From Burkholderiales bacterium (GTDB lineage Bacteria > Pseudomonadota > Gammaproteobacteria > Burkholderiales > Usitatibacteraceae), in assembly GCA_026786225.1 (NCBI GenBank), contig JAJAYN010000171.1, forward strand, positions 1 through 14,210: 14,210 bases of DNA, in the 5' to 3' direction. The notes beneath the pieces were generated by a model. That model did not search any database and had not been told where the DNA came from. It saw only the letters and a program-made list of their open reading frames with translations. Within the stretch, counting starts at the first letter, position 1; the number at the start of each line of letters is the position of its first letter. The position numbers and the translations under genes were made by a program. Shown here piece after piece: positions 7,148 through 14,210 of the stretch.

Positions 7148-8185
7148 ATGAGGAAAGACAATTTGACGACGCAAATGCTTGTAGAAGCGCGCGAAGCCCC
7201 CGCTGCCGTAGCGCGACAGTTTGCCGAAAGCGACGCTACCTATCGCGATTTCGGGGCACTGTTGCGCGCACGCGATCCGGGCTCGCTATTGACCGTGGCA
7301 CGCGGCAGCTCCGACCATGCCGCGCATTTCATGGCTTACCTCATCATGGCGCGGCTTGGCCGTCTGGTGACCTCGTTGCCGATGTCGCTGATCACCTTGT
7401 ACCAGTCAAAAATCCAGTGCGAAGGCCTGGTATCGATGGCGTTTTCGCAATCCGGACAGAGTCCTGACCTGGTGGCGCCTATGCGTTTTTTCACTGATGG
7501 TGGCGCCACGACCGCCGCGTTTGTGAATGACCCGGCGTCGCCGCTGGCCAAGGCCGCACAATGGGTATTTCCGCTGCACGCGGGTGTCGAGAAAAGTGTC
7601 GCCGCGACCAAAAGCTTTATCGCCCAGCTGGTGGCTGGTGCGCACGTGGTTGCCGCGTGGCAGGGTAATCGCGAATTGCACACGGCGCTGCAAGAATTGC
7701 CCGAGGCATTGTCGTCGGCCGTCAATGCAGACTGGTCGGCGGGTGTGGAGATGCTGAAAGACGCTGATCGGCTGTTCGTGATCGGTCGTGGCACGGGGCT
7801 CGCGGTGGCGATGGAAGCCGCGCTCAAGTTCAAGGAAACCTGCGCCATTCAGGCCGAGGCATTTTCCGGTGCCGAAGTCGAACACGGCCCGATGGCATTG
7901 ATCGGCGAGGACTATCCGCTGCTCGTTTTTGCGCCGCGTGGACCGGCGCAGGCAGGCCTACTGGCACTGGCGGAAAAAATGCGACTTCGTGGTGCGAAGT
8001 TATTGCTCGCTGCACCGCCAGATACACCGGGATGCAATCTGCCACTCACCGAGACCACCCACGCGGAACTCGATCCGATTTCGGTTATCCAGAGTTTCTA
8101 CCCGATGGTCGAAGCGCTTTCGCGCGCGCGCGGCTTCGACCCCGATCATCCGCGATATCTGGCCAAAGTGACGCGCACGCATTGA
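7148..8185 (+). CDS. SIS-domain glucosamine-6-phosphate deaminase (NagB-II type)
   Basis: Two SIS domains and no glutaminase domain, 345 residues, as in the alternative deaminases that convert GlcN-6-P to fructose-6-P plus ammonia and replace classical NagB. Domain 1 shows ARGSSDHA (51-58), the phosphosugar-binding SQSGQSPD (100-107), NDPASPLAKAA and GVEKSVAATKSF. Domain 2 shows VIGRGTG (211-217) and the GlmS-like catalytic stretch ALKFKETCAIQAEAFSGAE with EHGP. Position between nagA and a GntR regulator fits. The start is uncertain: ATG at 7148 has no ribosome site, while TTG at 7163 has GAGGAAAG at good spacing and a GTG at 7127 is also in frame. The conserved part begins MLVEAREAPAAV, just after all three. 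A GlmS-like synthase role is unlikely without the glutaminase domain. Confidence 0.9.
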   Translation: MRKDNLTTQMLVEAREAPAAVARQFAESDATYRDFGALLRARDPGSLLTVARGSSDHAAHFMAYLIMARLGRLVTSLPMSLITLYQSKIQCEGLVSMAFSQSGQSPDLVAPMRFFTDGGATTAAFVNDPASPLAKAAQWVFPLHAGVEKSVAATKSFIAQLVAGAHVVAAWQGNRELHTALQELPEALSSAVNADWSAGVEMLKDADRLFVIGRGTGLAVAMEAALKFKETCAIQAEAFSGAEVEHGPMALIGEDYPLLVFAPRGPAQAGLLALAEKMRLRGAKLLLAAPPDTPGCNLPLTETTHAELDPISVIQSFYPMVEALSRARGFDPDHPRYLAKVTRTH

Positions 8186-8224
8186 TGCGTCGCCTTGTCA
8201 CCATGCAAAGTAACGCGCCAACCA

Positions 8225-8253
8225 TTGACGACCTGGCAATTTGGTATTAAATT
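8225..8253 (+). promoter_or_regulatory. Promoter in front of the GntR regulator gene
   Basis: A -35 TTGACG (8225-8230) and a weak -10 TAAATT (8248-8253) are 17 bases apart. Transcription would begin near 8260. The -10 lies inside the TTGGT repeats, an arrangement expected for autorepression. Confidence 0.45.
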
Positions 8254-8281
8254 GGTTCTAGTTCGCGTTTGACGAACCATT
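8237..8281. promoter_or_regulatory. Candidate operator for the GntR regulator
   Basis: Several ordered repeats overlap here. CAATTT-GGTATT-AAATTG (8237-8254) is an inverted repeat with 6-base arms. TTGGT occurs at 8241 and 8252, one helical turn (11 bases) apart. GTTCG-cgtttga-CGAAC (8261-8277) is a second inverted repeat. TGGT half-sites are typical for HutC-subfamily regulators of amino-sugar metabolism. Location at the promoter of the regulator gene makes autoregulation likely; the exact site is inference. Confidence 0.5.
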
Positions 8282-8404
8282 TTAGGCATGCGCCTCGCGC
8301 AGCAACCAACCCTATGGCAAAGCGTCACCACGAAAAATCCACGCCGCACCTTTCGCGCCAGCGCCGCGTTGACAACAGGCGCGGGTGAGAAATTGAACAA
8401 GCGC

Positions 8405-9142
8405 ATGATCGCCGAGTTAAAGCCGTCTACGCGTGACGCATCGCCACTCTACCTGCAGCTTGCCCGCAAACTTGCCATCGCCGTACGTAACGGTCGGTTC
8501 CAGGCGCACGAGGCATTACCTTCCGAGCGATTGCTCTCCGAATACCTCGCGGTCTCGCGCGTCACCGCGCGCAATGCCATCGATCAACTGGTTGAGCAAG
8601 GTCTGATCGTACGCCGCCGTGGCTCGGGAAACTACATCGCGCCGCATCTTGAACAACCGCTGTCCCGCCTCACCAGTTTTTCAGAAGAGCTGCACCGTCG
8701 CGGTTACGCACCGAGCTCGAGGTGGCTGGTTCGCGAAATATCGAATGCATCGCCGGTCGAACAGGCTGGCCTCGGTCTATCGCCCAAGAGTCGCGCCGTC
8801 AAGGTCGCGCGTTTGGAGCGCCTTCGCTTGGCCGATGACGTCGGCATGGCCTACGAGGCGACAGTTCTGCCGCAGCAAGTATTGCCAAATCCGGAAAGTG
8901 TTGAGGGCTCGTTGTATGAATACCTCGACGGCATCGGTCAGGCACCCGTGCGCGCGTTGCAACACATCCGCGCCGCCAATTGTCCGGGCTGGCTGGCGGC
9001 ATTGCTGGGCGTGCCCGAAGGCCACGCCGTCCTCGACATCACCCGTACCAGCTTTCTCGCATCTGGACAGATCATCGAACTCACGCATTCCTATTCACGC
9101 AGCGATTACTACGACTTTGTCGCGGAGATGAAGCGCGGCTAG
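8405..9142 (+). CDS. GntR/HutC-family regulator of amino-sugar genes (NagQ-like)
   Basis: A 245-residue transcription factor, the usual size. The N-terminal winged helix-turn-helix (about 12-80) has PLYLQLARKLA, ALPSERLLSEYLAVSRVTAR (the recognition region) and the wing RRRGSGNYI. The rest is a UTRA ligand-binding domain (about 88-245) with LTSFSEELHRRGY and a late SYSRSDYYDFVAEM. Homologues beside nag genes repress them and respond to GlcNAc-6-P or GlcN-6-P; that ligand is inferred here. I chose ATG at 8405 because it fits family length; the frame is open back to an ATG at 8288, which would add 39 residues of basic, low-complexity sequence. A promoter and candidate operator lie at 8225-8281. 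The gene ends 22 bases before murQ. Confidence 0.9.
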   Translation: MIAELKPSTRDASPLYLQLARKLAIAVRNGRFQAHEALPSERLLSEYLAVSRVTARNAIDQLVEQGLIVRRRGSGNYIAPHLEQPLSRLTSFSEELHRRGYAPSSRWLVREISNASPVEQAGLGLSPKSRAVKVARLERLRLADDVGMAYEATVLPQQVLPNPESVEGSLYEYLDGIGQAPVRALQHIRAANCPGWLAALLGVPEGHAVLDITRTSFLASGQIIELTHSYSRSDYYDFVAEMKRG

Positions 9143-9164
9143 GATGTGCTGCGTTGATACCACC

Positions 9165-10067
9165 ATGCTAAAGACCGAATCGCCCAGCCTCGAACACACT
9201 CGCCTCGACGAGTATTCAATCGACGATCTGGTCGCCGCGTTTGCAGATGACCAATTGGTGGCGGTCAATGCGGTGCGCGCCGCGCGCGGACAAATTGCGG
9301 CGGCCGTTGCAGCGGCTGTGCCGCGCCTGGAGCGCGGCGGACGGTTGATCTATGTCGGCGCGGGTACTTCTGGCCGGTTGGGCCTTTTGGACAGCGTAGA
9401 ACTCTATCCCACTTTTTCGTGGCCACAGGAGCGCGCCATCGCGCTACTTGCCGGCGGAAACGAGGCCGTATATCGCGCGGTGGAAGGCGCAGAAGACCGA
9501 ACCGAGCAAGGTGGGCTGGACCTGCAAGCAACCAATCCCGGGGCGAACGATGTCGTCATCGCGCTTGCCGCCGCCGGCACCACGCCGTACACGCTGGGCG
9601 CATTGCGGGCCGCGCGTGCGGCTGGCGCGCTCACGATCGGCATTGCCAATAATCCTGACGCGCCGTTGACGGGGGAAGCGGAATTCGGCATCACCCTGGA
9701 TACCGGATCGGAGCTCATTTCCGGCAGCACAAGATTGAAAGCCGGCACGGCGCAGAAAATCACGCTAAATACATTTTCGAGCGCGGTCATGGTGCGGCTG
9801 AACAAGGTCTACGGCAATCTCATGGTGGATATGAAGCCGACCAACGCCAAGCTGATCCGCCGCGCCGTTCGCCTGACGATGCTGGCAACTGGTGCCGACG
9901 AGTCACTCGCGCAAACGACGCTCGAAGGAAGCCAGTTCCGGATCAAGGTGGCCATCATCGCCATCGTCAAGAAAGTCGGTATTGCGGAGGCCGAGGCAAG
10001 GCTTGCCACGGCAAAAGGCAGCGTGCGGCAGGCAATGGGCGTCGACGATTCGGCGTCTGCCGTGTAA
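9165..10067 (+). CDS. murQ: N-acetylmuramic acid 6-phosphate etherase
   Basis: SIS-domain lyase that cleaves the lactyl ether of MurNAc-6-P to give GlcNAc-6-P and D-lactate, linking peptidoglycan recycling to NagA. From the ATG at 9165 it has 300 residues, typical for MurQ (about 298). Visible motifs are LIYVGAGTSGRLGLLDSVE (61-79), EGAEDRTEQGG, ALAAAGTTPYTLGAL, IGIANNPDAPL, GSTRLKAGTAQKITLN and GNLMVDMKPTNAKL. Glu79 and Glu110 match the catalytic pair Glu83/Glu114 of E. coli. The usual ECPPTFG after the first Glu reads ELYPTFS, an unusual change next to the active site. An in-frame ATG at 9144, one base after the nagQ-like stop, would add seven residues that do not look conserved. It is probably co-transcribed with the regulator. 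Confidence 0.94.
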   Translation: MLKTESPSLEHTRLDEYSIDDLVAAFADDQLVAVNAVRAARGQIAAAVAAAVPRLERGGRLIYVGAGTSGRLGLLDSVELYPTFSWPQERAIALLAGGNEAVYRAVEGAEDRTEQGGLDLQATNPGANDVVIALAAAGTTPYTLGALRAARAAGALTIGIANNPDAPLTGEAEFGITLDTGSELISGSTRLKAGTAQKITLNTFSSAVMVRLNKVYGNLMVDMKPTNAKLIRRAVRLTMLATGADESLAQTTLEGSQFRIKVAIIAIVKKVGIAEAEARLATAKGSVRQAMGVDDSASAV

Positions 10068-10153
10068 TCCGCGCAAGTGGTAGCTTGATTCAGTTGGCAG
10101 GTGTGGTGACAAGGAAGCTTGACTTCCAATTCGTAATGACGAGGAGAGAAAAA
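10068..10153 (+). other. Leader region before the TonB-dependent receptor
   Basis: This 86-base gap carries an inverted repeat GGAAG-cttga-CTTCC (10113-10127) and two AGCTTGA copies 34 bases apart (10082 and 10116). A GAGGAG ribosome site at 10141-10146 serves the receptor. I see no good promoter pair, so the receptor may be read from upstream. Confidence 0.4.
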
Positions 10154-12925
10154 ATGAGAGTACATGCAAAGCCGATGGTGACCGCGATCTCAATGGCATT
10201 AATGGCCGTAAGTGCAGCGGTCAATGCGCAGACGCCAGCGGATACACCCGCGAAAAAAGATGATACGCAGTCAATCGACAAGATCGAGGTGACCGGTATC
10301 CGGGCCTCATTGGAAAAATCGATAGCGGTAAAAAAAGACGCCGCCACCAACGTCGAAGTGGTGACTGCGGAAGACGTAGGCAAGATTCCCGACAAGAATA
10401 TCGCCGATGCGCTGTCGCGACTTTCCGGTGTAAACGTCCAATATGGCTTGGCGCTGGCGATGGATGAAGCCGAGCGCGTCGCCATCCGCGGCACCAGCCC
10501 GAACTTGAATCTGGTGACGATCAATGGCCATTCGCTCAGTTCAGGCGACTGGCATGTGGGCGATCAGGCTGCCGCCAGCGGCCGCAGCGTTGGCTTTGGC
10601 TTGATGCCGTCACAGTTGATCGGCCAAGCCATCGTCTACAAGACCGGGCAGGCCGACATACCCGATGGCGGCATCGCCGGCACCATCGACATCATTACCA
10701 GAAAGCCCCTCAGCTTCAAAAAGAGCCTGTCGGGCGAAGTTGCGCTAGGTGCCGTGCACGCATCGCTTGCCAAGGAAACCGACCCCCAGGTCAGCGGACT
10801 GGTTGCCTGGAAGAACGACACCAATACCTTTGGCGTATTGCTGCAAGGCTTCAAGGAAGACCGGCATCTGCGGCGCGATGGGCAGGAGACCTTCAGCTAC
10901 GGCATCATCACTGCGGCTCAGGCTGCGGCATCGGGTGATCCATCGCTCGCAGGCAAGCGCATGCCGGGCTCGCTGAACTCGGCACTGTTTATCGGTGAGC
11001 GTAAACGTGAGGGTGGATACATCGGCCTGCAGGCACGTCCGACCAGCGACCTCGAATTTAATCTGAGCGCCTTCACCGCCACGCTGCGCGCCAACAATTA
11101 CAACAGCAGTCCGTTTGCCTTGCCGACCACGGTGGTTGCCGGTGGCGGACGCATCACCAATTACACGGTCAGCGGCGATGTCATCACCAGCGCGACCATC
11201 CTGCCACCCACTGTCAGGAATACGCAGTCGTTCGAATACGATAATTACGTACGCGAAGGCGCGAAATCCACCAGCGAGTTTTACGACTTCGACGCCAAGT
11301 GGCGCATCACCAACGATCTCACCCTCAAGGCCAGGGTGGGATTCACCGAAGGCAGCGGCGTCACCAATACCCAACCCGGTGCCTTATTCAGCATTTACGA
11401 TGCGGGCATCACCTACCGCCTAAATGGGGGTAGCCCGCCGGACTGGTCGGTCAACGGGGTTGATCTTCGCAATCAGATGAATGGAAGGTATCTACTCAAT
11501 ACCAATTCAGTCGCAGCAAAAGCCAAATCGACCGACAAGGAAAACTACGCCCACGTCGACGGAGAATACGCCGTGAACTGGGGCGTGTTGAGCAATTTCA
11601 AATTCGGCGCGCGGCAGAGTGACCACGAGCGCTCGTATGAGGTTGCGGCTGGTCGGCTGAACAATCTGGACCCGGTACCGGGATGTGTTGCGGGCGTGGC
11701 CTGCAATTACCCGCCGGCGACTTGGCCCGTGCCCAACGGTTTCTATCCATCCAACTACGCCAGTGGGCTAAGCGGAAACTTTCCTCGCGACCTGTTCCGC
11801 TTCGATGCGAACACGCTGATTGCCTGGGGCAACGCCAATGCCAACTGGGACCCGGTGCTCAATAAAGTCTGGACATCGGCATCCACCGTGAAGGAAAAAA
11901 ATACCGCGGGCTACCTGATGACCGAATTCGACATCGACAAAATCACTGGAAATTTCGGTGTGCGGGCGGTCAAGACCGAAGTGACATCGTTGTTCTATCA
12001 GGCGCTGACTGGCAAATGCGCGGCCTACCTCCCGCCGGCGGCTCCTCCTGGCTGCTCCGTTCCAGGCGCGATCACCTCGGCACGCGGCGTGCCAGTAGTG
12101 GCGCAGCAGGTCACATCGAGCAACACCGACTACCTGCCCAGCCTGAATGTGCGCTGGGACCTAGGTAACGGCGCGATCGGGCGTCTGGCCTTGTCCAAAA
12201 CGCTTGGCCGGCCCAATTACGGCGAATTGGCTGGCTCCGTCGTGCTCAATAACACCCTGCTGACCGGCACAGGCGGCAATCCGAATCTGAAACCGATACT
12301 CTCCAACAACGTCGATGCCTCTATCGCCTGGTACATGGCCACGCGCGCGTACGTTTCCGCAGGCGTGTTCGCGCAGGACCTCAAAAACTATGTGAAGGTC
12401 GGCACGGCTCCTGTCGAGTTGATCAATATCGACACGGGACTGCCGGCGGTCTACACGGTGACCTCGCGTATCGGCAAAAACGCCAAGATCAAAGGGTTTG
12501 AGCTAGCTGGCGAAACACCGGTGGGCGGTGGTTTTGGCGTGCTGGCGAACGTCACTTACGTCGACGGCAAGGACGAAGACGGCTTGGCGTTGCTCGGTAC
12601 ATCGAAGTGGACTTATAACGTTCGCGGTTACTACGAAGACGCTAAACTCAGTGCCAGCCTGGCCTGGAACTACCGCAATGCGTACCCGTATTTTTTCCAG
12701 GGCAATGGCACCAATACACCCGGCAACGGGGCACGCTACTTTGCGGGAGCCGGCAGTTTGGCCGCGTCGCTCGGCTACCGGATCACCGAGAATATGAGCG
12801 TGCACCTCGATGCGAATAACCTGAACAATCCGATCCGTTATACCTATCATATCAATCGGGATGCGCCGGCTGCCTTTTACGAGAATGGCCGCCAGTATTT
12901 TGCTACGCTGCGGGTCAAGTTCTAA
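10154..12925 (+). CDS. TonB-dependent outer-membrane receptor, Xanthomonas/Caulobacter carbohydrate type
   Basis: A 923-residue energy-coupled outer-membrane transporter. Residues 1-25 are a signal peptide (basic start, hydrophobic core, AVNA before Q26). A TonB-box-like IDKIEVTGIR lies at 41-50. The plug domain follows, with VVTAEDVGKIPDKNIADALSRLSGV, ERVAIRGTSPNLNLVTINGHS and DGGIAGTIDIITRKPL. The rest is the 22-strand barrel, ending in the usual aromatic terminus (YFATLRVKF). The ATG at 10154 has GAGGAG at good spacing; the frame is open 23 codons upstream but those do not look like a signal. Relatives import oligosaccharides such as chitin products. Next to murQ and nagA, muropeptide sugars or chito-oligomers are the likely substrate; this is from context. 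Confidence 0.94.
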   Translation: MRVHAKPMVTAISMALMAVSAAVNAQTPADTPAKKDDTQSIDKIEVTGIRASLEKSIAVKKDAATNVEVVTAEDVGKIPDKNIADALSRLSGVNVQYGLALAMDEAERVAIRGTSPNLNLVTINGHSLSSGDWHVGDQAAASGRSVGFGLMPSQLIGQAIVYKTGQADIPDGGIAGTIDIITRKPLSFKKSLSGEVALGAVHASLAKETDPQVSGLVAWKNDTNTFGVLLQGFKEDRHLRRDGQETFSYGIITAAQAAASGDPSLAGKRMPGSLNSALFIGERKREGGYIGLQARPTSDLEFNLSAFTATLRANNYNSSPFALPTTVVAGGGRITNYTVSGDVITSATILPPTVRNTQSFEYDNYVREGAKSTSEFYDFDAKWRITNDLTLKARVGFTEGSGVTNTQPGALFSIYDAGITYRLNGGSPPDWSVNGVDLRNQMNGRYLLNTNSVAAKAKSTDKENYAHVDGEYAVNWGVLSNFKFGARQSDHERSYEVAAGRLNNLDPVPGCVAGVACNYPPATWPVPNGFYPSNYASGLSGNFPRDLFRFDANTLIAWGNANANWDPVLNKVWTSASTVKEKNTAGYLMTEFDIDKITGNFGVRAVKTEVTSLFYQALTGKCAAYLPPAAPPGCSVPGAITSARGVPVVAQQVTSSNTDYLPSLNVRWDLGNGAIGRLALSKTLGRPNYGELAGSVVLNNTLLTGTGGNPNLKPILSNNVDASIAWYMATRAYVSAGVFAQDLKNYVKVGTAPVELINIDTGLPAVYTVTSRIGKNAKIKGFELAGETPVGGGFGVLANVTYVDGKDEDGLALLGTSKWTYNVRGYYEDAKLSASLAWNYRNAYPYFFQGNGTNTPGNGARYFAGAGSLAASLGYRITENMSVHLDANNLNNPIRYTYHINRDAPAAFYENGRQYFATLRVKF

Positions 12926-12942
12926 TCACTGCTGTCGTACGA

Positions 12943-12963
12943 GAGGGGCACGCATTGCCCCTC
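12943..12963 (+). terminator. Intercistronic hairpin between receptor and permease genes
   Basis: GAGGGGCA-cgcat-TGCCCCTC is a perfect 8-base stem with a 5-base loop, 17 bases after the receptor stop. The bases after it (CCGTTCTG) are not a U-run, so it is more likely an attenuator or an mRNA 3-prime stabiliser that lowers permease expression relative to the receptor than a full terminator. Confidence 0.5.
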
Positions 12964-12988
12964 CCGTTCTGCACCCAGCGGACCACAC

Positions 12989-13015
12989 ATGATGATCGGT
13001 ACTGAATACAAATGA
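12989..13015 (+). other. Eight-codon mini-ORF overlapping the permease start
   Basis: ATG at 12989 opens a frame reading MMIGTEYK and stops at TGA 13013-13015. That stop overlaps the permease ATG as ATGA. The permease itself has no clear ribosome site, so translation could be handed over from this tiny frame. This may also be chance. Confidence 0.3.
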
Positions 13016-14210
13016 CGATAGAAAGTCCCCGTGCGCAGCCGGACACAAACAGAGCGCCATGGCGCTGGATTCCAACGCTCTATTTCGGTCAGGGCATTCC
13101 ATACGTTGTCGTGATGACGCTGTCGGTCATCATGTACAAGAACTTGGGGCTCTCCAATACCGACATCGCGCTCTACACCAGTTGGCTGTATCTGCCCTGC
13201 GTGATCAAGCCGCTGTGGTCGCCGGTGGTCGATATGTTCAAGACCAAACGCTATTGGATCGTCGCCTTGCAATTCGTTATCGGCGCCTCACTCGCACTGG
13301 TCGCGCTGACCATCCCGACCGCACATTTCTTTCAGATTACGCTGGCCGTCTTCTGGCTCATGGCCTTCAGTTCGGCGACACACGATATCGCGGCAGATGG
13401 CTACTATATGTTGGCATTGCAGCAACATGAGCAGGCGGCGTTTGTCGGTGTCCGCAGTACCTTTTACCGCATCGCCATGATTGCCGGTCAGGGCGGTCTG
13501 GTCTATCTGGCGGGACAGATCAGCGAACAGACCGGCAATGTGGCGTTGGCATGGTCGATCGTCTTTTTCATTCTGTCAGCGATGTTTTTCGCGCTGTTTG
13601 TTTATCACCGTTTTGTGTTGCCAGTACCGGCAAGCGATCAGCCGCTGCTGCGCGACGGCGATAACGATGTGATCAAGGGTTTCATTTCCACGTTCACGGC
13701 TTTCTTCAAGCGCCCCGACATTCTGGTCATCCTGTTGTTCCTGCTGCTGTTTCGGTTTGGCGAAGCCCAGGCATTGAAACTGGCCGCCCCCTTCCTGCTG
13801 GATCCGGCGATCAAAGGCGGGCTTGGCTTGAGCACGCAACAGGTCGGGCTGGTGTACGGCACGATTGGCGTGATCGCGTTGACGCTCGGCGGTTTGCTTG
13901 GCGGCTTCGCGATTTCGCGACATGGATTGAAGCGCTGGATCTGGCCGATGCTGCTCGCGGTGCACTTGCCCAATCTTGCGTTTGTTTTTCTGGCCTACGC
14001 ACTGCCGACGAATATCTATGTCATCGCAACGGCGATTGCCATCGAGCAATTCGGCTACGGCTTCGGCTTCGCGGCATATCTGCTGTTCATGATCATGGTC
14101 GCCGATGGCGTGCACAAGACCGCGCACTACGCCATTTGCACCGGCTTCATGGCGCTGGGAATGATGTTACCCGGGATGGCCAGCGGCTGGATTCAGGAAC
14201 AGCTCGGCTA
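13012..14210 (+). CDS. AmpG-like major-facilitator permease (partial, C-terminus outside window)
   Basis: At least 399 residues, running off the end of the window. It is a polytopic inner-membrane protein with many hydrophobic helices, starting with YFGQGIPYVVVMTLSVIMY (about 24-42) and SWLYLPCVIKPLWSPVVD (57-74). The SATHDIAADGYYM segment (121-133) matches the characteristic ATQDIAxDAY of AmpG and related transporters, which carry anhydro-muropeptides or GlcNAc-anhydroMurNAc into the cytoplasm. It therefore probably moves peptidoglycan-derived or related amino-sugar compounds already brought in by the receptor next to it. The start at 13012 follows a short mini-ORF and a hairpin. The exact substrate cannot be read from sequence; a general sugar permease is the alternative. 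Confidence 0.85.
   Translation, partial: MTIESPRAQPDTNRAPWRWIPTLYFGQGIPYVVVMTLSVIMYKNLGLSNTDIALYTSWLYLPCVIKPLWSPVVDMFKTKRYWIVALQFVIGASLALVALTIPTAHFFQITLAVFWLMAFSSATHDIAADGYYMLALQQHEQAAFVGVRSTFYRIAMIAGQGGLVYLAGQISEQTGNVALAWSIVFFILSAMFFALFVYHRFVLPVPASDQPLLRDGDNDVIKGFISTFTAFFKRPDILVILLFLLLFRFGEAQALKLAAPFLLDPAIKGGLGLSTQQVGLVYGTIGVIALTLGGLLGGFAISRHGLKRWIWPMLLAVHLPNLAFVFLAYALPTNIYVIATAIAIEQFGYGFGFAAYLLFMIMVADGVHKTAHYAICTGFMALGMMLPGMASGWIQEQLG

Noticed and set aside
6877..7161. Minus-strand open frame of 94 codons in the zwf-deaminase gap
   Set aside because: It overlaps the end of zwf and has no ribosome site or family likeness; the region looks regulatory instead.
7148..8185. Reading the deaminase as GlmS (glucosamine-6-P synthase)
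   Set aside because: Only the two SIS domains are present; the N-terminal glutaminase domain with its catalytic Cys is missing, and the context is catabolic.

Overview
The window looks like chromosomal DNA from a moderately GC-rich Gram-negative proteobacterium, most likely a beta- or gammaproteobacterium. The main reasons are a TonB-dependent receptor of the Xanthomonas/Caulobacter carbohydrate type, a GntR/NagQ-like amino-sugar regulator, and an NfeD plus stomatin-like pair. This placement is by recognition of families, not by database search. I see no rRNA, tRNA, insertion sequence, CRISPR array or origin.

The left part (1-3985) is on the minus strand. It holds the start of an O-acetylhomoserine sulfhydrylase (metY, cut by the window edge). 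Next comes a tightly overlapping three-gene membrane operon: nfeD, then a stomatin/SPFH protein with an unusual 182-residue N-terminal extension containing an internal repeat, then a 60-residue two-helix membrane protein. A good sigma70-type promoter precedes nfeD. A YccU-like CoA-binding protein follows.

The right part (4063 to the end) is on the plus strand and is a catabolic cluster for amino sugars released from peptidoglycan and/or chitin. In order: nagA (GlcNAc-6-P deacetylase), a frameshifted remnant that looks like 6-phosphogluconolactonase (pgl), zwf (glucose-6-P dehydrogenase), a SIS-family glucosamine-6-P deaminase (NagB-II type), a GntR/UTRA regulator (nagQ-like), murQ (MurNAc-6-P etherase), a TonB-dependent outer-membrane receptor, and an AmpG-like inner-membrane permease that runs off the end.

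The inferred flow is: the receptor and permease import muropeptide-derived sugars or related oligosaccharides; MurQ turns MurNAc-6-P into GlcNAc-6-P; NagA makes GlcN-6-P; the deaminase makes fructose-6-P; after isomerisation Zwf feeds glucose-6-P to the Entner-Doudoroff or pentose-phosphate route. No sugar kinase, transglycosylase, chitinase or amidase is inside the window. A promoter overlapping TTGGT repeats lies in front of the regulator gene and is the best candidate operator.

The points most worth a second look are the decayed pgl between nagA and zwf, the fused N-terminal module on the SPFH protein, the combined nag-mur-zwf layout, and several inverted repeats and a mini-ORF in the short intergenic gaps.
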